A stretch of 64,000 nt of DNA from Holophagales bacterium (GTDB lineage Bacteria > Acidobacteriota > Thermoanaerobaculia > Multivoradales > Multivoraceae), in NCBI GenBank assembly GCA_009843505.1, contig VYDI01000049.1:1-64000 (forward strand), written 5' to 3'. Both the position numbers and the translations under genes were made by a program. A model generated the notes under the pieces. The model made no database searches. It was not told the DNA's origin and worked only from the letters and a program-made list of their open reading frames with translations. Within the stretch, counting starts at the first letter, position 1, and every line of letters begins with the position of its first letter. Shown piece after piece: positions 1-9,007 of this stretch.

Positions 1-48
1 CGGCGCCCTCGCCGGCATCCGGCGCGTAGCGCCGGCTTCTGGACTTCT
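1..48. repeat. Dispersed palindromic repeat, variant B (copy 1)
   Basis: The stretch contains an imperfect palindrome (GCCGGC at 11-16 and again at 31-36, with GCGTAGCGCC between). It is followed by a CTTCTGGACTTCTGCCGCGC tail. The same arm, GTAGC loop and tail recur at 46905-46954 with few differences, so this is a copy of a dispersed hairpin element. It may be truncated by the window edge. Confidence 0.6.
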
Positions 49-60
49 GCCGCGCTGGCT

Positions 61-181
61 AGTTCCACCAAAGAGCGCTTCGCGCAGCGGAGCGCTCAGT
101 TCCACCAAAGAGCGCTTCGCGCAGCGGAGCGCTCAGTTCCACCAAAGAGCGCTTCGCGCAGCGGAGCGCTCAGTTCCACCA
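61..181. repeat. 37-bp tandem repeat, 3.3 copies, each with a hairpin
   Basis: A 37-bp unit is repeated exactly at 61-97, 98-134 and 135-171, with a 10-bp partial copy at 172-181. On the minus strand each unit holds GAGCGCT and AGCGCTC arms that can pair. A further CGC/GCG pairing lies inside, around a 3-nt loop, and the hairpin is followed by TTT, so each unit looks like a weak intrinsic terminator. The partial copy overlaps the last codons and stop of the SDR gene at 170-928, so the repeat unit carries a copy of that gene's 3' end. Confidence 0.85.
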
Positions 182-928
182 GGGCTTGTCGTTGTACGCA
201 CGCACGTCCAGCTCGAAGGTCCAGGTGGATCGATGCTGCCGGACGAGGTGAACGTAGGTCTCCGCCACCTGCTCGGGCAGGATGAGGCCGTCGGCCGCTC
301 CCTTCGTGCTGCGGAGGGCTTCGAAGCGCTCGGGCCCAAGCATCTTGCCCAGCGTGTCCGGTGCATCGACGGTTCCATCCACGAGCACGTGCGCCACGTG
401 AATTCCCTTCGGGGCGAACTCGGCGTTCAGCGTCTGGCAGAGCAGGCGGCGGCCGCCCATCGCGGCCGCGTGGGAGTGCTGTCCCGCATTGCCGCGCGCA
501 GCGGCCGTGGCTGAGGTGACGATCAGGGTTCCATGGCCGCGCTCGACCATGCGGGGGCAGAGCGCGAAGGCCGTCCGGAAGAGCCCGAACGTCGCCATGC
601 GCCAGCCGAGCTCGAAGGCCTTGTAGCTGGTATCGGCGAGGTCCCGATTGCCGATCTGGGCGCCCAGGTTGTAGATCATCACTTCGATCGGCCCGATCTC
701 CTCCTCCACGTGGGCGATCTGATCCTCGATGGCGTTCTCCTTGACGGCGTTCAGGAGAAAGCCGGACGCCTCCCCTCCCTCCTCGTGAATGCCGGCGACC
801 AGAGCGTTCAGCCCGTCTTCGTCGCTCCGGCGACAGAGGACAGCGTGGTACCCCTCGCGAGCGAACCTCCTGCCCGCGGTACCGCCGATTCCGGCGCCGG
901 CGCCCATGACAAAGCAAACTGGTTTCAT
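170..928 (-). CDS. SDR-family protein without a canonical YxxxK
   Basis: This 252-aa short-chain dehydrogenase/reductase has the Rossmann glycine motif MGAGAGIGG at about residues 8-16. The start at 928 is chosen because GGAGGA lies 6 nt upstream and the fold begins immediately; a longer reading frame to 1039 would cover the neighbouring divergent gene. Where SDRs carry Tyr-x-x-x-Lys, this protein reads SHAAAMGGRRL, so the catalytic Tyr and Lys are both absent. Its C-terminal half (PKGIHVAHVLVDG) resembles an SDR subgroup that often lacks the tyrosine. It may bind NAD(P) without standard chemistry. It is divergent from the TauD-type gene, and its 3' end runs into a tandem hairpin repeat. Confidence 0.85.
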   Translation of the reverse strand: MKPVCFVMGAGAGIGGTAGRRFAREGYHAVLCRRSDEDGLNALVAGIHEEGGEASGFLLNAVKENAIEDQIAHVEEEIGPIEVMIYNLGAQIGNRDLADTSYKAFELGWRMATFGLFRTAFALCPRMVERGHGTLIVTSATAAARGNAGQHSHAAAMGGRRLLCQTLNAEFAPKGIHVAHVLVDGTVDAPDTLGKMLGPERFEALRSTKGAADGLILPEQVAETYVHLVRQHRSTWTFELDVRAYNDKPWWN

Positions 929-968
929 CGTGCTTCCTCCATGAGTGGACGGCGGATCGTATGACAGG

Positions 969-1868
969 ATGACCGGCATCATGACCGTACAAGCCGCTTT
1001 CGAGACGCGCCCCGACGTGGCGCCCGCCGCAGCCCCCATCGAGATCCGACCCCTGACCCCTCACATCGGCGCGGAGATCGAGGGAGTCGACCTGTCCCGG
1101 CCGCTCTCACAGTCGCAGCAGGACGAGATCAGGCAAGCCTGGCTGGACTGGCAGGTGCTCGTCTTCCGCGACCAGGAACTCAGCCGCGAGCAACACAAGG
1201 AGTTCGGCCGGTCCTTCGGTCCGCTGCACGTCCACCCCTTGCACACGAGCGCCGAGTACCAGGGTGGGCACGACCCGGAGATCCTCGTCATCAAGACCAC
1301 CCAGAAGTCGAAGTACACCTCGGGTGACGGCTGGCACACCGACGTCTCGTGCGACGAGAAACCGCCGATGGCGTCGATGCTCTACATCAAGGAGATTCCC
1401 GAGTGCGGCTCAGGCGGCGACACGCTCTTCGCCGACATGTACCGTGCCTACGAGACGCTCTCGGAGCGGATGCAGAACTTCCTCGAGGGCCTGGTGGCGG
1501 TTCACGACGGCGCCCTGCCCTACATCGGAAAGTACGCCTACGCGCCTCCCGAGGGAAAGACGTACCCGAGAACCGAGCACCCGGTGGTCATTCGCCATCC
1601 CGAAACGGGCCGCAAGGCCCTGTTCGTCAACAGCGGTTTCACCTCACACATCCGCCACATGCGTCGATGGGAGAGCCGGGGGCTGCTCGACATGCTCTTC
1701 AGGCACATCGCCACCACGGTCTCCCTGACCTGTCGCGTGCGCTGGGAGCCGAACACGCTCACGCTCTGGGACAACCGCTGCACCCAGCATCACGCCGTGT
1801 GGGACTACTACCCGCAGTCCCGCTTCGGCGAGAGGGTCTCGATCGTGGGTGACCGCCCCGTCGCCTAG
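969..1868 (+). CDS. TauD/TfdA-family Fe(II)/2-oxoglutarate dioxygenase
   Basis: This protein of about 299 aa belongs to the TauD/TfdA family, whose members hydroxylate small substrates with Fe(II), O2 and 2-oxoglutarate. The iron triad is visible: His123-x-Asp125 in GWHTDVS and the distal His274 in CTQHHAVWDYYP, preceded by the family WDNR motif. A carboxylate-binding Arg is likely in the C-terminal SRFGERVSIVG. Start choice is uncertain: GTG at 945, ATG at 969 and ATG at 981 are all in frame, and none has a strong Shine-Dalgarno. The substrate (taurine, an aryloxyacid or other) cannot be read from sequence. The gene is divergent from the SDR at 170-928 and may share its promoter region. Confidence 0.88.
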   Translation: MTGIMTVQAAFETRPDVAPAAAPIEIRPLTPHIGAEIEGVDLSRPLSQSQQDEIRQAWLDWQVLVFRDQELSREQHKEFGRSFGPLHVHPLHTSAEYQGGHDPEILVIKTTQKSKYTSGDGWHTDVSCDEKPPMASMLYIKEIPECGSGGDTLFADMYRAYETLSERMQNFLEGLVAVHDGALPYIGKYAYAPPEGKTYPRTEHPVVIRHPETGRKALFVNSGFTSHIRHMRRWESRGLLDMLFRHIATTVSLTCRVRWEPNTLTLWDNRCTQHHAVWDYYPQSRFGERVSIVGDRPVA

Positions 1869-1901
1869 CGATTTCGCAGCGTCTCGACGACGGCTGCCGC
1901 T

Positions 1902-2633
1902 CTACTTCGCGGGACCGGTCTTCTTCAGCCGAAGGTCCTTGAACTCGACGCGCATTCCCGCGTCGTGGATCTGCAGGCCGATTACGCCCTTGTCCTGCCG
2001 TTCTTCGTTCGCGTTGTCGGTGAACTCGGAGGCGAGCTTTCCGTTGATGAAGAACTGGTAGTGCCGTCCCCTGGCAACGACGCGGACCCTGTTCCAGCCA
2101 CCACGCGTGATGTCACTCTCCCGCACGGCGTCCTCGATCTCGGTAGTGTGCGTCGTTCCGTCCGGATCGATCACGAGGCTCGTTCCACGAAAACACGCGT
2201 ACTCTTCGCGCTCGACGAAGTGGAAGTCCCACGCGCCGAGAATGTGCGGTCCGATGCCCAGGTGGCCGAGATCCGCGTGGTAGCCAACGAACGGCCGCTT
2301 GCCGCTCGGATCCTTCACGGCGTGGATCTGGATTCCGCTGTTGCCGTGGCCGGGAAAGCGGTAGCTTGCCTCCAGCTCGAAGTCCGTCAGCTCGACATCG
2401 TCGTAGACGAGGTAGACGAGGCGGTCCACGCTGCCCTGTCCGACGATCATGCCGTCTTCGACGGACCAGTCGGAGATGGAGTCGGCGGGTACCGCATGCC
2501 AGCCGTCCAGCGTCCTGCCATCGAACATGGAGACGAATCCGGCGTCCTCCTGCTCCTGCGCCGTTGCGGTCCACGCGGTGGCGGGTGCGAGGACGAACAC
2601 GGCGATGACGGAACTCCACAGCATCTTCTTCAT
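1902..2633 (-). CDS. Secreted DUF1080 (3-keto-disaccharide hydrolase-like) protein
   Basis: This 243-aa protein has a Sec signal peptide (MKKMLW..., hydrophobic core, cleavage near TATAQEQ). A single concanavalin-like DUF1080 domain follows, with FVSMFDGRTLDGWHAV, GNSGIQIHAV and the terminal GVIGLQIHDAGMRVEFKDLRLK. The domain occurs in periplasmic glycoside-processing enzymes, including 3-keto-disaccharide hydrolases. It starts 3 nt after the stop of the large heme protein upstream, so the two are probably co-transcribed. DUF1080 domains are often linked to PVC-type cytochrome proteins, which fits an oxidative sugar-degradation role. The substrate is unknown. Confidence 0.88.
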   Translation of the reverse strand: MKKMLWSSVIAVFVLAPATAWTATAQEQEDAGFVSMFDGRTLDGWHAVPADSISDWSVEDGMIVGQGSVDRLVYLVYDDVELTDFELEASYRFPGHGNSGIQIHAVKDPSGKRPFVGYHADLGHLGIGPHILGAWDFHFVEREEYACFRGTSLVIDPDGTTHTTEIEDAVRESDITRGGWNRVRVVARGRHYQFFINGKLASEFTDNANEERQDKGVIGLQIHDAGMRVEFKDLRLKKTGPAK

Positions 2634-2635
2634 TG

Positions 2636-5600
2636 CTAACTCCTCGTACCCAGCGTCGTGACGTACTTGAAGAGGTCCAGGAGCTGGGCCTGTGACAGCA
2701 ACGATGTCAAGCCCGTGGGCATCGGGCTTCCCGTCTCACGAACTTCCTCGATCTCTTCCGCCTTGATCGTGACCAGTTCCCCCGTGGCGAGGTCCTGGAT
2801 CACGAGATCGCCGGTCGTTGAACTTTCCTGCGTCCAGCGCTTGTACCCCTGGTAGATCGTGGAGTCGTGGGTCGTGATCTCCAATGCGGTGAATCCTTCC
2901 TTGATCTCGCGATTCGGCCACAGCGTCTCTTCGATGATCCGTTCGGCCGTCAGCGTCGTGCCGACCGCGGTCAGGCTCGGCCCGATAGCGCCTCCCGCCT
3001 CGCCGACCTGGTGGCAGGAGTCACAGCCGAAGTCGGCGAAGAGCACGGCGCCCCGCTCGGCATCACCCCGCTCCGTCGCGAACTCCGCGAGGCTCTTCAC
3101 CAGGCCGGCGTCGTAGTCGAGCTCGAGTGAGTCCGCTCCGCTCGCGGTGCTGAGCGCCGCCAGAAGGACGTTGTCGGAACGACCGCTCGCGTAGAACGAA
3201 CGGAGCAGCGACTTCGCGGCGTCGCGCCCGAGTCCACCGGACTCGATCGCCGCGGTCAGCGCCGGCACGCCGCCCTCGCGGTTGAGGAATGCGACCAGGG
3301 CCCGAGTGGCCGTGGCATTGTCCAAGCCAGGTTCCCCGAACAGTCCGACCGCCGACTTCGCCGCCGCTCTCGCGTCGAGCACGACGAGCGCTTCGATCGC
3401 CGAGACGCGCAATGCCGGAGCGTGCGGCGCATCGGCATAGGCCGCGAGCAGTTCCTTCCCGCCCTCCGCCTCGAGGCTTGCCAACGCGCCGAACGCGGCG
3501 GCCCGAACGAACTCGGGAAGCGACTGGTCCCTGGCCATCGCGAGGAGACTCTCCTGCGTGTCCCTGGCACGCCATACCCCGGCCAGGATCGCGGCATTTG
3601 CGCGGAGTTCGAGATTCGAGTGCTGCAGCATCTTCGCCAGACCCCAGGGCTGATCATGCGGCTCGAGACTTCCGGTTCGCGTCGCCCTGGCGGCGGCGGC
3701 CAGGATCCGTGCATGTGCGTCGGCGTCGTACTTGCCGCCGCTCACATAGCGATCCGGCATGAGGACGAACTCCTCGATCTCCTCCTTTCCTCCGACCGCC
3801 AGGAGATTCTCGATCGCGCTCAGACGTGTGTCTTCGTCCAGGTGGTAGGACAGCGCGATGCTGCGCAGATCCGCGATGCGCTCCCTTCCCCCCGCGCGGT
3901 TGAGCACCTCGGCGAGATGGGCCGACTCGGCGAAGTGGAGGTCTCCGCGCTCGTGCGCCGCTTCCCAGTGCGGCTTGAGGTGCTGGATCGCCTGCGAGAA
4001 GACGTATTCCATCGAGTCGTCCATCGGGCGGTCCACGGCGCGCGCGACGACGGTGATGGACTCCGGCTGCGGAATCGCGGCAGCCGCGGCAACCGCCTCC
4101 ATCCGCACCTGCGCGTCGTCGTCTTCCACGCGCCTGGCAAGGAGCGCCAGCGGATCTTCCAGGCGATCGTGCCATCGGCCCACGATGCGCGAAGCGAAGG
4201 CACGTCCGCCCGGCTCCTCCGCCTCCAGTAACTTCGCCAGGACCGCCGGCGCGGGGACCTCGATCGTGGCGTAAGCGCCGACCGCCTCGTAGAGGTGGCG
4301 CTCGTAGTCCGCGGCTTCCGGATCCAGCTTCGCGACCCACCTTCCGAGAACGGTCGCGACCTTCGCCGTGTCACGGCGGGTGAGCTCGCGCTTCGCCTGG
4401 TAACGCGTCCAGCGCTCGGGCGCTTCGAGGGCCGCCACGACCTCGTCGAGCGGCGCATCCAGGAGCTTCGGAGCCTTCACGAGCGGCGCCGAAGCAGAGG
4501 TGATCCGCCAGATCCGACCATGCGCCTTGTCGCGCGTCGGATCGCGATACTCGTCATCCTGGTGGCAGATGATCGGGTTGTACCAGTCGACGACGTAGAC
4601 GGCGCCGTCCGGCCCGACTTTCACGCCGATCGGACGGAAGTTCCGGTGACTCGAGTGGATGAGCGGCTCTTCCCACTTCAGGGCTGCACCTGAACCGCTG
4701 GCCGCAACGGAGAACCGTTTCACCCGATTCGCCTGGTAGTCGCCGATCGCGAACTGGCCCTGGTACTCCGGCGGCAGGTGACGGCCGTCGAGATAGGCGA
4801 TGCCGGCGTATCCTCCGGGCTCGCCGATCGTGTCGAGGCGGCGCCGGTGGGTGGTCGGGATCTGGCCGAGCGAAAGATGCGTTACGCCGCCCGCACCGTC
4901 AACGCTGAAGATCTGTCCCCACTCACCGAACGCAACGCCCCAGGGATTGCCGGGGCCCATGAAGTCGTACAGAAGAGAGTGCATCTGGAGCAGGCGCGGA
5001 CGCAGCCGGAAGAAACCGGACTGATACAGGTCGGCGGAGCCCCAGGGAGTTTCGACCCGCGACTCGATGCCGTCGCCCTGCCCCATGTACAGCTCACCGC
5101 CGGGACTCCAGATGAAGGAGTTGACCGCCTGGTGCGTATCGCCCGTTCCGAATCCGCTGAGCAGCACGCGCCGCGTATCCGCTCTTCCATCGCCATCGGT
5201 GTCTTTTAGAAAGAGAATCTCACTACCCTGTCCAACGTAGACGCCGCCGTCGCCCAGTTCAATCGCCGTCGGAATGTTCAGCCCTTCCGCGAAGACCGTC
5301 GAGCTCTCCGCGACACCGTCGTAGTCGGCATCCTCCAGCACGATGATCTTGTCGTTCGGGACATCCCCGGGGAAGACATGCGGATACGTTGTCGTGACGG
5401 TCACGTAAGCGCGGCCGGCCGTGTCCCAGCGAATCGCCAGCGGGTTCGTGAGGCCGTCGGCCTCCGACGCGAAGAGATTGACCTTCATGCCGTGCGGCAC
5501 CGTGAACGAAGCGAGCTCCGCCTCGATGTCCGCAGCCGGATGGCCAAAGAGTTCTTCCGGCTCGGGGCGCCGGTGCCCCGGATCCGGGCCGCCGTTCGCC

Positions 5601-6502
5601 ACGGTCCAGACCCGTTCTTCCGCCTTGTCGATCAGGCCGACGAGCTGCTGCCACTCCTCGCGAAAGGAGAGGTAGCCGTGGCTCGACCTGGTGAAGCGCC
5701 GCGTGGAGTCGTCGCCGTAGAGCAGCTTCCAGTTGGCGGGACGCCAGTAGTCGAACCACAGGCGCTGCTTTTCGACGACCGCCGCATGAAGCACGGCCAG
5801 ACGATCCCACGACGGAATCTCGAAGCCCAGCTTCTCCGCGGTCGTTTCCGAGACGTGCCGGAGCGACCCTTCCTTGAGGTGCATGCCGTTTTGGGTCAAG
5901 TCCGGCTCAGCGTCCGAAAAGAGGTCGACGAAGCGGAGGCCTCGCTCCGCGGCGATCCTCTTCGTTGCCCGCACGTACCGCGCGAGAGACCGATTGTGGT
6001 GCGAGAGATCCGGCAGGAACTCGTTCGCCGGCTTCTCGAAGGGCGTCGGGGACACGAGCACGACCCGGTCGGCATGCTTCAGGAATCCGTCGATCAGCGC
6101 GTTGTATGCCGACTGGAACGACTCGAGCCCTTCGCTTCCTGCCATCGATTCGGACTTGCCGTACTGCGCAATGACAACCGAGGTGCCGACCCGTTCGAGC
6201 TGGGCGTCCCAATCGCCAAAGCCATCCTCGCGCCAGCGTTCCAGCGAGGAGCCTTGCCGGAAGACGGTGTCCGCTTCCCAGGAGAAATCACGGAAGCTGG
6301 GACGAGCCTCGGAGAACGCGTCCGTCAGGATGGTCTCCAGGTAGCCCGCCCGCTGCAGATGCACCATGTCGGTGCCGCCGGTGAGCACGACCACATCGCC
6401 TTCCCCCAGGACCAGCGGAGGTGGTGCCTGCATGCAACTCGCCAGGAGCATTCCCGGCAGGATCACGGCCAACGAGAGCAGGAGGCGGGAGGGTCTTCTC
6501 AT
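2636..6502 (-). CDS. Lipoprotein with SGNH-like, PVC-type dehydrogenase, HEAT and cytochrome c domains
   Basis: This very large protein (about 1288 aa) starts as a lipoprotein (MRRPSRLLLSLAVILPG, lipobox LLASC). Residues 35-230 resemble a degenerate SGNH hydrolase (QNGMHL near its end, no GDS motif). Residues 330-690 form the beta-propeller of 'membrane-bound dehydrogenase' PVC proteins, with DTDGDGRAD and GDTHQAVNSFIWSPGG. About 400 residues of HEAT-like helical repeats follow. The C-terminus has one c-type heme site, CDSCH near residue 1160, with the downstream GPSLTAVG context. The ATG at 6502 is preferred over a TTG 27 nt upstream because the signal peptide begins there. The family is inferred to oxidise sugars or alcohols in the periplasm. 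It is followed directly by the DUF1080 gene. Confidence 0.85.
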   Translation of the reverse strand: MRRPSRLLLSLAVILPGMLLASCMQAPPPLVLGEGDVVVLTGGTDMVHLQRAGYLETILTDAFSEARPSFRDFSWEADTVFRQGSSLERWREDGFGDWDAQLERVGTSVVIAQYGKSESMAGSEGLESFQSAYNALIDGFLKHADRVVLVSPTPFEKPANEFLPDLSHHNRSLARYVRATKRIAAERGLRFVDLFSDAEPDLTQNGMHLKEGSLRHVSETTAEKLGFEIPSWDRLAVLHAAVVEKQRLWFDYWRPANWKLLYGDDSTRRFTRSSHGYLSFREEWQQLVGLIDKAEERVWTVANGGPDPGHRRPEPEELFGHPAADIEAELASFTVPHGMKVNLFASEADGLTNPLAIRWDTAGRAYVTVTTTYPHVFPGDVPNDKIIVLEDADYDGVAESSTVFAEGLNIPTAIELGDGGVYVGQGSEILFLKDTDGDGRADTRRVLLSGFGTGDTHQAVNSFIWSPGGELYMGQGDGIESRVETPWGSADLYQSGFFRLRPRLLQMHSLLYDFMGPGNPWGVAFGEWGQIFSVDGAGGVTHLSLGQIPTTHRRRLDTIGEPGGYAGIAYLDGRHLPPEYQGQFAIGDYQANRVKRFSVAASGSGAALKWEEPLIHSSHRNFRPIGVKVGPDGAVYVVDWYNPIICHQDDEYRDPTRDKAHGRIWRITSASAPLVKAPKLLDAPLDEVVAALEAPERWTRYQAKRELTRRDTAKVATVLGRWVAKLDPEAADYERHLYEAVGAYATIEVPAPAVLAKLLEAEEPGGRAFASRIVGRWHDRLEDPLALLARRVEDDDAQVRMEAVAAAAAIPQPESITVVARAVDRPMDDSMEYVFSQAIQHLKPHWEAAHERGDLHFAESAHLAEVLNRAGGRERIADLRSIALSYHLDEDTRLSAIENLLAVGGKEEIEEFVLMPDRYVSGGKYDADAHARILAAAARATRTGSLEPHDQPWGLAKMLQHSNLELRANAAILAGVWRARDTQESLLAMARDQSLPEFVRAAAFGALASLEAEGGKELLAAYADAPHAPALRVSAIEALVVLDARAAAKSAVGLFGEPGLDNATATRALVAFLNREGGVPALTAAIESGGLGRDAAKSLLRSFYASGRSDNVLLAALSTASGADSLELDYDAGLVKSLAEFATERGDAERGAVLFADFGCDSCHQVGEAGGAIGPSLTAVGTTLTAERIIEETLWPNREIKEGFTALEITTHDSTIYQGYKRWTQESSTTGDLVIQDLATGELVTIKAEEIEEVRETGSPMPTGLTSLLSQAQLLDLFKYVTTLGTRS

Positions 6503-6594
6503 CACGGGAGCAGCCCGCGACGCTATCAACGCGGCTCGGTAGTCTCTCCTCCCGTCCGCGTCCCGACTGCTCCGGCCCCCTAAGGGAGGAACTC

Positions 6595-7776
6595 ATGGCC
6601 GTGTCTCTTCCGTACAGACGACGCTCACCCGCTTTGCCGGCTCTCCTCGCCGCGTCCCTCCTTGCGTTGGCAACCGCCACGGCGATCGCCGCCGAAGAAG
6701 AGGAATATCGAGGAGACGTCGAGGACGTCGTCACCATCGACGCGCTCGACCCTGAAGGCCCGTACGACAAGATCTGGGAGCCCTTCATCGCCCGCTGGAC
6801 CGACGAGCACCTCATCGCCGCATACGGCCTGCAGGTGCGCGGCAAGATGGACATGGGCGACATCGTCTGCTCGCTGAGCCTCGACGGCGGCAGGACCTGG
6901 AACGAACGCATCACCGTGTTCGACCATCGCGTCCGCAACGGCAGCGTGCAGTACGCCTACAACAACTCCGTGCTGTTCAGGCCTCCCGATCAGGACGTCG
7001 TCTGGCTCTTCGTCATGCGAGCGCCGATGCACTACCGCGACAGCGAGAACGCCGATCTGGTCGCGGCGTACACGGCCGACGGCGGCTACTCCTGGAACCA
7101 CGTCGAGCTGGCGATGGGTTACCAGGGCTCGCTGATCATCGTTGCGGGCATCGAGACCGTGGAGCGCGACGGAGTCCCTCACTATCTGCTCCCCGCCCAC
7201 CGCAACTCACGGCGCCACGATCCCCACGGCGACCGCCGCCAGTTCGTGCTCGAGAGCAAGAGCCTCCTGCACTGGAAGCTGGCCGGCTACGTTCCGTATC
7301 CGGACGACGATCCGGTGTTCCTGCACGAGGGCAAGATCGCTCCCGTCGGCGACGGCGCACTGGAGATGGTCATGCGGACGGCCACCATGGACCGCGAACG
7401 TCCGCTCGATTCCGGCCTGGCCTACTCGACTCGCAGCGAAGACGGCGGGCGGACGTGGTCGACGGCGCAACCCGAGCCCGAGCTGCCCAACTACCGGGCC
7501 AAGAGCTTCTTCGGCCGGGACTCCTCCGGCCGCCACATCTACGTCTACGGGGACAGTGCATTCCGGCGCGGCCTCTACTACAAGACGCGGGCGCCCGGCG
7601 GTGCCTGGTCGCCACAGCGCCCGTTCTACGACGGCGGCAACCTCAACAGCTACCCCACGCTGCTCGAGGAGCCGTCCGCGGGCGAATCGGGCGAATGGCT
7701 CGCCGTCTGGGACAGCTCCGACGACCCCGAACGGCGCCGCACCGCGATCCGTTTCGGGCGGCTCTCGGTGGAGTGA
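6595..7776 (+). CDS. Secreted BNR/Asp-box sialidase-like beta-propeller
   Basis: This 393-aa protein has a signal peptide (MAVSLPYRR..., ending near ATAIAA). The start at 6595 has GGGAGGA ideally placed upstream; the frame stays open further upstream but without a ribosome site. At least two Asp-boxes fit SxDxGxTW (SLDGGRTW, SEDGGRTW), with a third degenerate one (YTADGGYSW). This points to the six-bladed propeller of exo-sialidases. Asp-boxes are structural and also occur in non-sialidases, so the enzymatic activity is unproven. The 3' end overlaps the convergent P450 gene by 127 bp. Confidence 0.8.
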   Translation: MAVSLPYRRRSPALPALLAASLLALATATAIAAEEEEYRGDVEDVVTIDALDPEGPYDKIWEPFIARWTDEHLIAAYGLQVRGKMDMGDIVCSLSLDGGRTWNERITVFDHRVRNGSVQYAYNNSVLFRPPDQDVVWLFVMRAPMHYRDSENADLVAAYTADGGYSWNHVELAMGYQGSLIIVAGIETVERDGVPHYLLPAHRNSRRHDPHGDRRQFVLESKSLLHWKLAGYVPYPDDDPVFLHEGKIAPVGDGALEMVMRTATMDRERPLDSGLAYSTRSEDGGRTWSTAQPEPELPNYRAKSFFGRDSSGRHIYVYGDSAFRRGLYYKTRAPGGAWSPQRPFYDGGNLNSYPTLLEEPSAGESGEWLAVWDSSDDPERRRTAIRFGRLSVE

Positions 7777-8987
7777 CGCCGCACCACCAGACGTCCGGGC
7801 TTGCGGAACTCGTGGCCGTAGGGCGGTAGCGAAGAGGCACGATCGAGTTCGACGCCGGGCCAGCGCTCCAGCAGGGTCCGCAGCGCGGAGCGGGTCTCGG
7901 CGCGGGCGAGCTGGGCTCCCAGGCAGAAGTGGTTGCCGAGGCCGAAGGCAAGGTGCTTGCGGGCATTGGCGCGGCCGGGCTTGAAGCGCTCGGGGTTTTC
8001 GAACACCGCCGGGTCCCGATTGGCGCCGCCCACCATGCACTGCACGGTTTCGCCGGCGGCAATCTCCACGCCGCCGATGCGGACCGTCGCCGTCGTGTGC
8101 CGCGTGAGCGTCTGCACCGCCGGGTCGTAGCGCAGCGACTCCTCCATCACGTCCTCGACCGCGGCGTGGAAGGCCGCTTCCCCCCCGTTCCAGGAATCGA
8201 GCGTGGCAGCCAATAGATCGGGCTCGCTCAGCAGGTAGTGGAGAGCGTTGCCGATCATCGACTCCGTCGTCTCGATGCCGCCGAACAGGACGATCAGGAG
8301 GTTCGCCAGCACCTCCGACCGGGCAAGGGTGCCACCGGGCCCGGAGAGGACTTCGATCAGCGATCCGCCATCAGCCTCGCCGGCCGGCTGCTGTCCGTCC
8401 AGCTTCTCCGCCAGGTACTCGCGCATCGCGGCCGCGGCTTCCTGGCCGGCGCGATGGAGCTCGGCGTCTCCCTCGAAGTTCGCCAGCGACCGGGCGAACA
8501 CCTCGTACCAGGCGCGCACCCGCGGCAGGTCGCCGGACGGCAGGCCGACGACGATTCCCATCGTCTCCAGGGCGATCGGCGCGGCATAGTCCGTCATCAG
8601 ATCGACCTCGACCTCCCCGCCAGCCGCCGCCCTTTCGCGGTTCCCGAGGAGTTCCCCGCAGAGCCGGTCGACCCGCGGCTGCCAGACCTCCCGCGACGCC
8701 TTGCCGGTGAAGGGAGCGAGGCACGCCTGCTTGTGGCGCTTCTGTTCCTCGCCCTCGACCGACAGCATCTGGCGGCCGAAGGTCGCCTGGATGAGGGACT
8801 TCGGCGAGTCGTTGGTGAACCGCTCCGGGTCGCGCAGCACGGACACCGTCTCGTCGTAGCCGGCGACCACCCACATGCCCAGATTCGGCGCCCACACCGC
8901 GGCCCCCTCGGACCGCAGTTTCACCAGGTGCGGATAGGGATCGACAGCCAGGTCCTCGAGACGGAGCGCGGCGGCGACGGCGGACAC
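7650..8987 (-). CDS. Cytochrome P450
   Basis: This bacterial soluble-type P450 of about 445 aa has the heme-thiolate signature FGLGNHFCLG (Cys355), the I-helix oxygen-binding motif FGGIETTE, and the K-helix ExxR as ESLR. It is a class I monooxygenase and would need ferredoxin and a reductase, which are not encoded nearby. The start is ambiguous: GTG at 8987, or TTG at 9011 overlapping the upstream S9 stop as TTGA. The recognisable fold ends near GRLVVRR, but the frame runs on for about 43 low-complexity residues antisense to the sialidase gene. The original stop has probably been lost. It lies last in a minus-strand series with the S9 peptidase, serine hydrolase and SDR. Confidence 0.88.
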   Translation of the reverse strand: MSAVAAALRLEDLAVDPYPHLVKLRSEGAAVWAPNLGMWVVAGYDETVSVLRDPERFTNDSPKSLIQATFGRQMLSVEGEEQKRHKQACLAPFTGKASREVWQPRVDRLCGELLGNRERAAAGGEVEVDLMTDYAAPIALETMGIVVGLPSGDLPRVRAWYEVFARSLANFEGDAELHRAGQEAAAAMREYLAEKLDGQQPAGEADGGSLIEVLSGPGGTLARSEVLANLLIVLFGGIETTESMIGNALHYLLSEPDLLAATLDSWNGGEAAFHAAVEDVMEESLRYDPAVQTLTRHTTATVRIGGVEIAAGETVQCMVGGANRDPAVFENPERFKPGRANARKHLAFGLGNHFCLGAQLARAETRSALRTLLERWPGVELDRASSLPPYGHEFRKPGRLVVRRHSTESRPKRIAVRRRSGSSELSQTASHSPDSPADGSSSSVG

Positions 8988-9007
8988 TGGCGCTCGGCTC
9001 TGCCCGG

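Noticed and set aside
5378..6583. 401-codon plus-strand frame opposite the large heme protein
   Set aside because: No domain or ribosome site, and it lies wholly within a well-supported gene on the other strand.
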